12,350 bases of DNA from the NCBI GenBank assembly GCA_903824515.1, contig CAIJXA010000112.1:1-12350 (forward strand), read 5' to 3'. The notes below the pieces were generated by a model. The model was not told where the DNA came from. It did not search any database and saw nothing but the letters and a program-made list of their open reading frames with translations. This stretch comes from an uncultured bacterium. GTDB taxonomy: Bacteria; Patescibacteriota; Minisyncoccia; Moranbacterales; GWC2-37-73. The position numbers and the translations under genes were made by a program. Of this stretch, positions 1-7,754 are shown piece after piece. How positions within the stretch are numbered: position 1 is the first letter of the stretch; every line of letters begins with the position of its first letter.

Positions 1-260
1 ATGGATAAAACAAAAAAATGCTCTTGTCGGCTGAAATCTGAAAATTCCGGCTGCAAAACCTTCAAATCTCGTCGGGTTATCTCGATAGCCCTTCTCAATT
101 TTCAGGCTTTTTCACCCAGAGGGTGACCAACCTTTCGTTGGTGCTCAGACTGAATTTTCAAATTTCAACTCGACATGAGATTCGCAGCAGGCTCTAAGAT
201 TCGTTGTCGCTCATGTTGCCTAAAAAGCAAACAAGCTCGTAAAAATTCAGACATGACCTT
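1..260. other. Unassigned 5' edge with two tandem small hairpins
   Basis: No gene can be supported here. Two adjacent hairpins are visible: CACCC (113-117) pairs with GGGTG (121-125), and CCAAC (127-131) pairs with GTTGG (137-141). Neither has a clear T-tract, so they are not convincing terminators. An open frame from base 1 stops at 124-126 after 41 codons with no recognisable content, and the minus strand holds another short open stretch running off the left edge. The sequence could be an untranslated leader, a structured RNA or a conserved intergenic element; I cannot decide among these. Confidence 0.3.
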
Positions 261-311
261 TTGATTAGAATCATATATTGCGTATGGCTCAAATTAACCT
301 TTGAAAAATTG

Positions 312-339
312 TTGATTAATAATGAAATTCGTGTATACT
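312..339 (+). promoter_or_regulatory. Sigma70-type promoter for the penicillin-binding protein
   Basis: TTGATT (312-317) and TATACT (334-339) are separated by 16 bp, so transcription should begin near 346. This lies inside the longest possible reading frame of the downstream gene (which opens at 261) and argues that the true start codon is at 393 or 438. Confidence 0.6.
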
Positions 340-392
340 GGAGCAACTTTGAAAATAAGAGTATAATTATATTTATATTTACTAGATACATT

Positions 393-2942
393 ATGAAGCC
401 AGTTTTTATCTCGCAAAATTTCAAAAAAATTAATAATATGTCAGCAGAAGATAAGTGGAAGTTTGTAGGAAAAATAGTGCTTGGCCTTTTTTTGGTGGTG
501 GTTCTTTTTATCGTTGGCGTTTTTCTTTATTTTGCAAAAGATTTACCAAGCGCAACTGCTGTGGATGCAAAATTGGTCATTCAATCGACAAAAATCTATG
601 ATCGCAGTGGACAGCATCTTTTGTATGATGTTCATGGTGAAGAAAAAAGAACGATTGTTCCTTTCAATCAAATTCCAGATAACGTTAAATATGCCGCCAT
701 TGCTTTAGAGGATCAAACCTTTTACACTCATCACGGCCTGGACTATAAGTCAATTCTGCGTTCAGCCTATAATGATATCCTCAAGCGAGGGGCAGCTCAA
801 GGCGGATCAACAATTACTCAGCAATTTATTAAGAATTCTTTTTTAACAAATGAAAAAACAGTTACGCGAAAAATTAAGGAGCTGATTTTAACTATAGAGC
901 TTGAACAGAAGTATTCAAAAGATGATATTCTTGGAATGTATCTCAATCAGATTCCTTATGGATCAAGTGCCTATGGGATTGAGGCAGCATCCCAAACTTT
1001 TTTTGGCAAATCTTCCAAGGATTTGACACTAGCGCAGGCCGCTCTGTTGGCTGCACTTCCGAACGCCCCAACATACTATTCTCCTTTTGGTTCACATAAG
1101 ACAGATTTGATTGCCAGGCAAAAGTCAGCCTTGCAAAAAATGGTCAATCAGGGATATATAACTCAGGATCAAGCAGACGAAGCAAAAAATGAAGATGTAC
1201 TTTTGGCTATAAGTCCAAAACAAGATAATATTTCAGCTCCACACTTCGTGATGTTTGTGAAAGATTATTTGAATCAAAAATATGGCGAACAAGCAGTAGA
1301 ACAGGGAGGATTGAGAGTCTATACGACGCTTGATTGGGACAAGCAACAAGCTGCCGAAAAAGCAATCACCGAGGGAGCTGCAAAAAACATCGCTCAAAAT
1401 GCTAACAATGCGGCACTGGTTGCGATGGATCCAAAAACCGGACAAATTTTGGCAATGGTTGGCAGTAAAAATTATTTTGGAAAGTCAGAACCCCAGGGAT
1501 GTATATCTGGAAAAACTTGTAAATTTGAACCGCAGGACAATACTAGTATTCGCAATCGTCAGCCAGGGTCATCTTTTAAGCCATATGTATATCTAACTGC
1601 CTTCACGAAAGGATATACTCCGGAAACGTTGCTTTATGACGTGCCAACGAATTTCGGAGCCGATGCTTTGGGAAAAGAATATACGCCACAAAATTATGAT
1701 GGGAAATTCCATGGACCTCTGCAAATGAAAAATGCTTTGGCGATGTCGCTCAATGTTCCAGCAGTTAAGACTCTTTATCTGGCAGGGGTTGCTAGCTCAA
1801 TTAACTTAGCAAAAAGTCTTGGTATTAAGGGTCTTAATCAACCTGAACGTTATGGATTATCGTTAGTTTTGGGAGGGGGCGAAGTGACCTTGCTTGATCA
1901 TGTTGATGCTTATGGCGGATTGGCAACTGGCGGAATTCATCATAATGAAACTGTAATTTTGAAAATTCAAGACAAGGACGGCACATTAATGGAAGAATAT
2001 AAGCAAGATGAGGGCCAGCGGGTAGTTGAGGAAAAATATGTTGCGATGCTTGACCATATTATGTCAACAAATGATTATCGTGCCCCAGTGTTTGGTGACA
2101 ATAATCCTTTCAAATTTACTGATCGTCCCGTGGCTGCAAAAACCGGTACGACTAATGAATTTAAGGATGGCTGGGCAATGGGCTTTACTCCGTCGCTTGT
2201 TGCTGGAGTTTGGGTTGGGAATAACGATAATACGTCCATGAAAACTGGAGCAGATGGCATTGTAGTAGCAGCGCCGATTTGGAGAGCTTTCATGAATCAA
2301 GCCTTGACCAACACTCCAATTGAGCAATTTCCAAAATATGAAAAAGAAGATGCTGGAAAACCGATTCTCAATGGAGAGGTTAATAAGCAAGATAATTTGA
2401 AAGTTTGCAAAATTCCAGGCAGCAAAAATGATTATTGCTTGGCAACCGATGCTTGTCCATCAAATGATGTTGAAAAAAAGGATTTTGCTGACATTCACGA
2501 TATTCTTTACTATGTCAATAAGGATGATCCAAGGGGCGATGCTCCAAAGGACCCAAAAAACGACCCACAATATAGCAATTGGGAAAAGGGTTTAAAAGAT
2601 TGGCTAAAGGGTGAGGGAAAAAGTAGTAAAAATAATCCGCCACCAACAGATGATTGCAAAAAATCAGATTTTTCAGCTGCCAATCAACCAAAAATTTCTG
2701 TTTCAGCTTCCGGTGGTATCTCCGGTGGTATGACCATTAGCGCCAGTGTTAATGCGCCATATGAGGTAAGCAAGGTTTCTTTTTCAGTAAATGGTAATGA
2801 TGCCGGATCTTCTAGCTCAGATCCTTATCAAATTTCTTATGCTCCAGCTGTGGGAACTACGTCAATCGAAGTTAAGGCAATTGTTACTGACAAACAAGGA
2901 AATCAGGCCAGCGACTCAAAAACTGTTTCAGTGAGCCCGTAA
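393..2942 (+). CDS. Class A penicillin-binding protein (PBP1A-type transglycosylase/transpeptidase)
   Basis: Bifunctional peptidoglycan synthase that polymerises lipid II glycan chains and cross-links the stem peptides outside the membrane. From the chosen ATG the protein has 849 residues. A transmembrane helix lies at about 24-48. The glycosyltransferase-51 domain follows with EDQTFYTHHG (catalytic Glu106) and GGSTITQQ (137-144). The transpeptidase domain has all three penicillin-binding motifs: SSFK with Ser393, SLN at 452-454 and KTG at 583-585. After a Pro/Asp/Lys-rich linker with several Cys, the last 85 or so residues are Ser/Gly-rich and resemble a bacterial Ig-like domain, a probable wall-facing accessory module. 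The start at 393 is chosen because a promoter lies at 312-339; the ATG at 438 is equally possible, and neither has a Shine-Dalgarno site. Family assignment is secure; which PBP1 paralogue it is remains open. Confidence 0.93.
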   Translation: MKPVFISQNFKKINNMSAEDKWKFVGKIVLGLFLVVVLFIVGVFLYFAKDLPSATAVDAKLVIQSTKIYDRSGQHLLYDVHGEEKRTIVPFNQIPDNVKYAAIALEDQTFYTHHGLDYKSILRSAYNDILKRGAAQGGSTITQQFIKNSFLTNEKTVTRKIKELILTIELEQKYSKDDILGMYLNQIPYGSSAYGIEAASQTFFGKSSKDLTLAQAALLAALPNAPTYYSPFGSHKTDLIARQKSALQKMVNQGYITQDQADEAKNEDVLLAISPKQDNISAPHFVMFVKDYLNQKYGEQAVEQGGLRVYTTLDWDKQQAAEKAITEGAAKNIAQNANNAALVAMDPKTGQILAMVGSKNYFGKSEPQGCISGKTCKFEPQDNTSIRNRQPGSSFKPYVYLTAFTKGYTPETLLYDVPTNFGADALGKEYTPQNYDGKFHGPLQMKNALAMSLNVPAVKTLYLAGVASSINLAKSLGIKGLNQPERYGLSLVLGGGEVTLLDHVDAYGGLATGGIHHNETVILKIQDKDGTLMEEYKQDEGQRVVEEKYVAMLDHIMSTNDYRAPVFGDNNPFKFTDRPVAAKTGTTNEFKDGWAMGFTPSLVAGVWVGNNDNTSMKTGADGIVVAAPIWRAFMNQALTNTPIEQFPKYEKEDAGKPILNGEVNKQDNLKVCKIPGSKNDYCLATDACPSNDVEKKDFADIHDILYYVNKDDPRGDAPKDPKNDPQYSNWEKGLKDWLKGEGKSSKNNPPPTDDCKKSDFSAANQPKISVSASGGISGGMTISASVNAPYEVSKVSFSVNGNDAGSSSSDPYQISYAPAVGTTSIEVKAIVTDKQGNQASDSKTVSVSP

Positions 2943-3032
2943 ATGTAAAACAAGGAGTTAGTGTTTTTTGTTAAGATAATTTTTTTGCAAGTTCATGTTC
3001 CATATTCAATGTTTCATGTTCTATGAATATAT
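2943..3032. other. Intergenic spacer with imperfect short repeats
   Basis: The spacer is T-rich and contains a degenerate repeat of the type TTCATGTTC / TTCCATATTC / TTTCATGTTC (2992-3021). It resembles the low-complexity repeats that reappear at 6150-6250 and inside coding regions. No clear terminator hairpin is seen after the penicillin-binding protein gene. Confidence 0.4.
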
Positions 3033-3605
3033 ATGATAGCAAAACTTACAGGGACAATCGATTTTATTCGTGATTCATATGTGGTTATTGATGTTAATGG
3101 AGTGGGGTATAAGGTTTTCGTGACAACGCATACTCTCGGGATGATTGCTGGAAAAACCAATATTGAAGTATATATTCATACCTATGTTAGAGAGGATATC
3201 TTGGCGCTGTACGGCTTTGTGGAGTTTGACGAACTTGAAATGTTCGAGCTTTTGATTTCAATTTCTGGAATTGGTCCAAAAGCAGCACTTGGAATTCTTG
3301 CAATTGCTGATCCTAGAACAGTTCGTACGGCAGTTTTAAATGAAGACCCAGCTATTTTGACGAGAGTTTCCGGAGTTGGTAAGAAAATTGCGCAAAGAGT
3401 TATTTTGGAGCTTAAAAATAAGATATCCGACATTCCGATGCATGAAAAAGCTCAGATTGTTTCAGACAGTGATGCCCTGGAGGCTTTGGTGACAATGGGT
3501 TATTCTGCTTCTCAGGCCCGTGAGACTTTGAAAGAAATTTCTCCGGAAATACAAGATGTTGGACAGAGAGTTAAGTTGGCCCTAAAAAATTTGGGGAGAA
3601 AGTAA
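3033..3605 (+). CDS. ruvA: Holliday junction branch-migration protein RuvA
   Basis: RuvA binds four-way junctions as a tetramer and loads the RuvB motor for branch migration during recombinational repair. The 190-residue length is normal for the family. The N-terminal OB-fold starts with MIAKLTGTI. Two helix-hairpin-helix motifs follow, ISGIGPKAALGIL near 77-89 and VSGVGKKIAQRV near 112-123, which contact the junction backbone. The C-terminal domain III that touches RuvB (DALEALVTMGYS, from about 146) is also present. There is no Shine-Dalgarno motif before the ATG. ruvB and ruvC are not in this window; the gene sits alone between envelope genes. Identification is secure. Confidence 0.96.
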   Translation: MIAKLTGTIDFIRDSYVVIDVNGVGYKVFVTTHTLGMIAGKTNIEVYIHTYVREDILALYGFVEFDELEMFELLISISGIGPKAALGILAIADPRTVRTAVLNEDPAILTRVSGVGKKIAQRVILELKNKISDIPMHEKAQIVSDSDALEALVTMGYSASQARETLKEISPEIQDVGQRVKLALKNLGRK

Positions 3606-3709
3606 ATTTTTCAAACCAATATTTTCATGGTATGATTTTAATAATGTTATTTATCAGAGCTTGGCTATAAACTACCAATAGTATTATCTTAATAAGAAAT
3701 AAAAACAAA

Positions 3710-4804
3710 ATGTCAATCGAAAAAAGCATAAAAAAAAATAAAAAAGGATCAATCCTAGCCTTTTCATTGATTATTCTTTCGATGATGTTGACAATTGCAG
3801 TTGGGATAGCCTCAGTAGAAGTGATTCAGAAAAAAAATGCTAGCTCAACTCAGTTTTCTGTGCAAGCCTATCAAATTGCGGACGGAGGAACTCAATGGGC
3901 AATTGAAGCAATAAATCGTGCAAATCTTGTGAATGCGAAAATTAAAATTCAAGAAGTTCCTGAATTTATTACATATGGTCCTTGTGTTGAGTTAGGAAGT
4001 AGCGATCCTGGCAGCAACATAAACAATATAGATAATGTTTTGGGGCAGGGTAGTTCGTTTGAAATTTCTTTTTGGAAAACTGAAACTGAGAGGGCTAGTT
4101 GTGCTGACGCAACCTCTGTAGTGGGAGTGGTCAAGGCGACAGGTAAATTTCACAATACGGCCAGAGCCGTTAGCGTTAATGTGGGCACTCCCTGTGAATC
4201 TGCTTCCATTGTCGGTTATGGAAACGATGCAACAACAACATACCTAACTGTCTTTAGTCCCGATAAAAAACAATGTTGGCTTAATAAAAATCTTGGAGCT
4301 CCAGCACCTGGAAGTCCTGGTGGGTATTATCAATGGGGCAGAAGTACCGACGGACATCAACTCTCAGGAAGTGGCATAACTGCTGGACCAACTACAATTG
4401 ATCCTCCAAGTTCAGGTGCAAATTTTTATACAAGTGGATCTGCTCTATATGATTGGTTTGATCCAAATAGTGATGATCTTTTCTGGCAAGGGTTAGGTGG
4501 TCCAAACAACCCATGTCCAACTGGCTTTCGCCTGCCAACCCAAGCGGATTGGGCAGCCTTGTTAACTTCTGCAAATATTATTGACTCTGCCACCGCAGCT
4601 AGTTCAAAATTAAACCTCACAATGGACGGTGGTCGAGATGCTAGCACTGGTGTTGTGAATAATTTAGGCAGTAAAGGCCTGTACTGGATGAGTGATATTA
4701 GTGGCAGAAAGGCTTTTAATTTGACTTTTGACCTAGCAAGCGCAAGCACCATAACTGATAGTGGTCGAGCCAATGGCTATCAAGTGCGCTGTATTAAAAA
4801 ATAG
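3710..4804 (+). CDS. Pilin-like (PilX-type) surface protein with FISUMP domain
   Basis: The 364-residue protein begins with a basic stretch and a hydrophobic helix (KKGSILAFSLIILSMML, about 12-28, continuing to about 35). This is the arrangement of a type IV pilin or PilX-like N-terminus, with possible prepilin cleavage after Gly13. The following SVQAYQIADGGTQWAIEAIN is typical of PilX-like minor pilins. The C-terminal half from about residue 165 matches the Fibrobacter succinogenes major paralogous (FISUMP) domain pattern: QCWLNKNLG, YYQWGR, CPTGFRLPTQADWAALL, GLYWMSD and a closing NGYQVRCIKK. The biochemical role of FISUMP domains is not known; an exposed pilus-associated or adhesive role is an inference from the N-terminus. 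A terminator follows at 4907. Confidence 0.8.
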   Translation: MSIEKSIKKNKKGSILAFSLIILSMMLTIAVGIASVEVIQKKNASSTQFSVQAYQIADGGTQWAIEAINRANLVNAKIKIQEVPEFITYGPCVELGSSDPGSNINNIDNVLGQGSSFEISFWKTETERASCADATSVVGVVKATGKFHNTARAVSVNVGTPCESASIVGYGNDATTTYLTVFSPDKKQCWLNKNLGAPAPGSPGGYYQWGRSTDGHQLSGSGITAGPTTIDPPSSGANFYTSGSALYDWFDPNSDDLFWQGLGGPNNPCPTGFRLPTQADWAALLTSANIIDSATAASSKLNLTMDGGRDASTGVVNNLGSKGLYWMSDISGRKAFNLTFDLASASTITDSGRANGYQVRCIKK

Positions 4805-4906
4805 AGATTTTAAAGTGGTTAAATTTTGAAAGCACCATAATGGCCTTGGCTAAGCTTGGTTTTGGAATTTTCAAATAGTTGCTTTTATTCACATAATTTT
4901 TGTAAA

Positions 4907-4932
4907 AGTCCTTAGTGTTAAGGGCTCTTTTT
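4907..4932 (+). terminator. Rho-independent terminator after the pilin-like gene
   Basis: AGTCCTTA (4907-4914) pairs with TAAGGGCT (4919-4926) with one G-U pair, a 4-nt loop and a following CTTTTT tract. It separates the FISUMP gene from the FemAB gene. Confidence 0.65.
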
Positions 4933-4957
4933 GTTTTCCTGATTTTCCTGATATACT
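4931..4957 (+). promoter_or_regulatory. Promoter of the FemAB gene, apparently leaderless
   Basis: A TATACT box lies at 4952-4957 and the ATG begins only 6 bases later at 4964, so the transcript would start at or next to the start codon. The -35 (TTGTTT, 4931-4936, spacing 15) is weak. No Shine-Dalgarno site is present, consistent with a leaderless message. Confidence 0.45.
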
Positions 4958-4963
4958 GCAATT

Positions 4964-6148
4964 ATGAAAAATGAAGTTAAAAATCTGGAATTTTTGCAAT
5001 TTGAGCAATGGCGCAAGTTTCAAGAAAGTGTTGGCAGGAAAACCTTTTTCCTTGAAAGTGCTGGTTTTTCAGCGAGCATTGTTGAACATAGTTTGCCAAT
5101 CGTGGGAAAATATTTTTATTGTCCAAGAGGGCCAATATTTTTTGCTGAGGCAAAAAAAAATCTCAAATCTCAAATTCCAAATTCCGAGGAGAATCAAAAT
5201 TCAATTTCCAAGGAAGAAATGAAAAATGGACTGCGGAAGTTGATTGCGTTAGCGCAGAAGGAAAATGTTGGTTGGATTAGAATTGAGCCGGAAAAGGCAG
5301 AAACATTAGAAATAATTAGAAATATCGCAGAAACAGATGGAAATCAATTGAAAATTGTCAGGGCCCCACATGATATGCAGCCAAAGGAGATTTTTGTGGT
5401 GGATATCACGAAGGATGCAGAAATTTTACTAAGTGAGATGAAACCAAAAACCCGTTATAACATAAGACTTGCGGAGAAAAAAGGAGTAGCGGTTTATGAA
5501 ACATGGAACAGGGAGGACAAAAAACAAGAAACAAGAAACAATAACCAAACAAATTTCAATGAACAAATTTCAAATAATCAAACCAATCAAGATACAAAAT
5601 ACCTGTCTACCGGACAGGCAGGCAAGATACAAAATACCAATCTTGAGGCGTTTTTGAAGTTGACAAAAGAAATGGCGCAGCGACATGGAATCACGGCGCA
5701 TCCGGAAAATTATTATCGCAAAATGATTGAAACTTTGCCAAGTGAAATGCTGCGAATTTATGTGGCGCAGTTTGAAGGAAAAATTATCGCAGCTAACCTG
5801 GTTTTATTTTTTGGAAAAACTGCGACTTACTTGCACGGTGCCTCTGGCAATGAAAATCGCAACGTGATGGCTCCATTTTTGTTGCAATGGCAAGCGATGT
5901 TGGACGCGAAAGAAATGGGATATGAGAAATATGATTTCGGGGGAGTCAAGACAATATCCAATATCCAACATTCAACAGACAATAAGAATACCTGGGAAGG
6001 GATTACGATGTTTAAACTTGGATTTTCGCCAAACACCCAGCCAGTTGAATTTCCAGGAAGTTATGATATTATTATTAATCCTAGGAGGTATGCGGTTTAT
6101 AGCGGGTTGCAGAAAGCGAAAGGTTTATTGCATAAAATAAGAAAGTAA
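4964..6148 (+). CDS. FemAB-family peptidoglycan bridge aminoacyltransferase
   Basis: FemA/FemB/FemX-type enzymes move amino acids from aminoacyl-tRNA onto the lipid II stem peptide to build the interpeptide bridge. The 394-residue protein shows family features: YFYCPRGPIFFAE near the N-terminus, KTRYNIRLAEKKGV (Arg164 region) at the start of the second GNAT-like domain, and near the C-terminus YEKYDFGGVKT followed by TWEGITMFKLGFSP and a final NPRRYAVY. Three stretches look inserted: about 65-82, 186-226 (Asn/Gln/Thr-rich) and 329-343. Their DNA is AT-rich simple repeat, and the second also contains a small hairpin element. It lies just upstream of a MurE-like gene, fitting a stem-peptide role. 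The amino acid transferred cannot be told from sequence. Confidence 0.88.
   Translation: MKNEVKNLEFLQFEQWRKFQESVGRKTFFLESAGFSASIVEHSLPIVGKYFYCPRGPIFFAEAKKNLKSQIPNSEENQNSISKEEMKNGLRKLIALAQKENVGWIRIEPEKAETLEIIRNIAETDGNQLKIVRAPHDMQPKEIFVVDITKDAEILLSEMKPKTRYNIRLAEKKGVAVYETWNREDKKQETRNNNQTNFNEQISNNQTNQDTKYLSTGQAGKIQNTNLEAFLKLTKEMAQRHGITAHPENYYRKMIETLPSEMLRIYVAQFEGKIIAANLVLFFGKTATYLHGASGNENRNVMAPFLLQWQAMLDAKEMGYEKYDFGGVKTISNIQHSTDNKNTWEGITMFKLGFSPNTQPVEFPGSYDIIINPRRYAVYSGLQKAKGLLHKIRK
5518..5640 (+). repeat. In-frame low-complexity insertion with a hairpin element
   Basis: This part of the FemAB gene is a run of AAACAA/AAACAAGAAAC/AAATTTCAA-type repeats. Inside it, CCTGTC (5602-5607) and GACAGG (5613-5618) form a hairpin with a 5-nt loop, flanked by a 13-bp direct repeat GATACAAAATACC at 5591-5603 and 5626-5638. 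The composition differs from the conserved parts of the gene and the reading frame stays open. It resembles dispersed short repeats seen in other genomes of this radiation (from memory, not searched). Confidence 0.6.
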
Positions 6149-6251
6149 TTTTTAATTTGAAATTTAAAATTTGAAATGAATTTCAAATGACTCAATTTAA
6201 AATTTATACATTAAGATTTGATTTCAAATTTAAAACTTAAAATTTCAAGTT
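6149..6251. repeat. AT-rich intergenic repeat block
   Basis: Alternating ATTTGAAAT, ATTTAAAAT and ATTTCAAAT units fill the gap between the FemAB and MurE-like genes. ATTTGAAAT (6169-6177) and ATTTCAAAT (6180-6188) form an inverted pair with a 2-nt gap. The same units recur inside the MurE-like coding region at 6858-6899. No convincing promoter or terminator stands out. Confidence 0.55.
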
Positions 6252-7592
6252 ATGCGAAGAATTAAGAAACTTTTTCCCCAATCTCTCAAAAATCTTTATC
6301 ATCTCTTCCAAGCAATTCTGGCGAATTTTTGGTATGGTTTTCCTTCTAGAAAAATAAAAGTCATTGGTGTCACTGGCACGGATGGCAAAACCACCACAGT
6401 GCAAATGATTGCCAAAATTTTGCAGAAAGCTGGCAACCCAGTAAAGTCTGGTGACCACGGGGCAAGAAAAGTTGCGGTGGCTTCAACAATAAATTTTGTG
6501 ATTGATGGTGTTGAAGAAAAAAATCTTTTGCACTACACCACGGAGTCTTCCTTTGCACTTCAAAAATTCATTCGCAAAGCGGTAGATGCGGGCTGTGAAT
6601 ATCTCGTGCTAGAAGTTTCTTCGCACGGACTTGATCAGCATCGGGTTTGGGGTATTGATTTCCAAGCTGCGGTTATCACCAATGTGACCAGAGAACATTT
6701 GGATTATCACAAAACGATGGAAAAATATCGAGAGGCGAAAAAAATACTTTTCAAAAATGTTGCAAAAAATAAAGGAAATTTAGTTGTCAATTTGGACATG
6801 GAAAGACCGGAAGAATATCTGGCTTTTGAGAGTGATAAAAAATATGGATACACTACCAAAATTTCAAATTTCAAATTTAAAATTTCAAATTTGAAAATAA
6901 TTCAAGCGGAAGATATTGAACTCGGAATAAATTATTCAAAATTCAAAATTCAAAATTCAAAATTTGTGTTAAATATGCCTGGTTTATTCAATATAGAAAA
7001 TGCGCTAGCAGCCACCTGCGTGGCCCTAGGAGAGGGGATTGATTTGCAAGTGGCAAGTGAAGCTCTTTCGGAAATCAGTGGCGTGGCGGGGCGAATGGAG
7101 GCCGTGGAGAACGATTTAGGGGTCAATATTTTGGTTGATTTTGCGCTGACCCCAAATGCGTTGGAAAGACTCTATAAATTGCTGGCACAAATCAAAAAAC
7201 CGACCGCCAAAATTATTGCTGTTTTTGGTTCTTGCGGCGATCGTGACAAAGGCAAGCGGCCAATTATGGGACAAGTTGTTTCGCAATCTGCTGACATTGT
7301 GATTCTCACTAACGATGAACCATATAGCGAAGAACCGCAGGCAATTATTGATGCGATTTTTGTCGGCATTAAAAATAAAACCGAAGGAGAAAATCTCTGG
7401 AGGATTGTTGACCGAAGAGCCGCAATTGCCAAAGCGCTTTCGATTGCGCAAAAAGATGACATCATTTGCATCACTGGCATGGGCAGTTTCGAAACGATGG
7501 TGGTCGGGGACAAAAAATTGCCTTGGAATGACAGGAAGGTGATTGAGGAAGAGTTGACAAAAATTCAATTTGGGTGTATAGTGTCAAGTTAG
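6252..7592 (+). CDS. murE: MurE-like Mur ligase (UDP-MurNAc-tripeptide synthetase family)
   Basis: Mur ligases add an amino acid to the muropeptide using ATP in the cytoplasm. The 446-residue protein has the P-loop GTDGKTTT (42-49), the MurE-type SSHGLDQHR (123-131), TNVTREHLDYH (143-153) and the C-terminal-domain residues GSCGDRDKGKRP. The N-terminal uridine-binding domain of about 100 residues is absent; the P-loop begins at residue 42 rather than near 110. The position equivalent to the diaminopimelate-selecting DNPR motif reads DEPY (355-358), so the added residue is uncertain. Two stretches (about 203-217 and 228-238) are encoded by AT-rich repeats. The last codons carry the promoter of the next gene. 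MurE is the best name; a Mur-ligase-like enzyme of other specificity is possible. Confidence 0.85.
   Translation: MRRIKKLFPQSLKNLYHLFQAILANFWYGFPSRKIKVIGVTGTDGKTTTVQMIAKILQKAGNPVKSGDHGARKVAVASTINFVIDGVEEKNLLHYTTESSFALQKFIRKAVDAGCEYLVLEVSSHGLDQHRVWGIDFQAAVITNVTREHLDYHKTMEKYREAKKILFKNVAKNKGNLVVNLDMERPEEYLAFESDKKYGYTTKISNFKFKISNLKIIQAEDIELGINYSKFKIQNSKFVLNMPGLFNIENALAATCVALGEGIDLQVASEALSEISGVAGRMEAVENDLGVNILVDFALTPNALERLYKLLAQIKKPTAKIIAVFGSCGDRDKGKRPIMGQVVSQSADIVILTNDEPYSEEPQAIIDAIFVGIKNKTEGENLWRIVDRRAAIAKALSIAQKDDIICITGMGSFETMVVGDKKLPWNDRKVIEEELTKIQFGCIVSS
6858..6964 (+). repeat. AT-rich repeats inside the MurE-like coding region
   Basis: Bases 6858-6899 are ATTTCAAATTT-type units, and 6934-6961 is a perfect tandem of four ATTCAAA heptamers. 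The translation stays open through both (KISNFKFKISNLK and SKFKIQNSKF). Because the unit is 7 bp, gain or loss of one copy would shift the reading frame. Confidence 0.75.
7554..7582 (+). promoter_or_regulatory. Strong promoter of DGR target gene A, inside the murE 3' end
   Basis: TTGACA (7554-7559) and TATAGT (7577-7582) have ideal 17-bp spacing, with transcription expected near 7589 close to the murE stop. It is the closest match to consensus in the window and gives the target gene independent, probably high, expression. Confidence 0.75.
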
Positions 7593-7615
7593 TTCGTTGA
7601 AAGCTCAACTTGTGA

Positions 7616-7667
7616 TTTGCCATGGCAGAAAGGGATTTTTTCTGAGATTTTTTTCTGCTGTGGCAAA
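7616..7667 (+). promoter_or_regulatory. 5' untranslated hairpin of target gene A
   Basis: The arm 7616-7631 (TTTGCCATGGCAGAAA) pairs with 7652-7667 (TTTCTGCTGTGGCAAA) except for a 2-nt internal mismatch, with a 20-nt loop. It lies within the 165-nt leader, well upstream of the ribosome site, so it may stabilise or regulate the message; the role is inferred. Confidence 0.5.
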
Positions 7668-7740
7668 ATCTTAGTGATCAGCCCAACAGCGACATTGTAT
7701 TTTAAATTCGCAATGCGTTCATGAGAACATTATTGCATAA

Positions 7741-7750
7741 GAGAGGAGGA
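7741..7750 (+). promoter_or_regulatory. Strong Shine-Dalgarno site of target gene A
   Basis: GAGAGGAGGA precedes the ATG at 7755 by 4 bases. Most housekeeping genes in the window lack any such site, so the target gene stands out as built for strong translation. Confidence 0.75.
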
Positions 7751-7754
7751 GACT

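Noticed and set aside
1..126. Small gene of 41 codons starting at base 1
   Set aside because: No homology recognised, the ATG is at the window edge by chance, and the frame runs into a hairpin region.
6149..6251. CRISPR array
   Set aside because: The repeats are short, degenerate AT-rich units with no regular spacing and no unique spacers, and no cas genes are nearby.
7116..7568. Minus-strand frame of 150 codons opposite the MurE-like gene
   Set aside because: Antisense shadow; the plus strand carries clear Mur ligase motifs.
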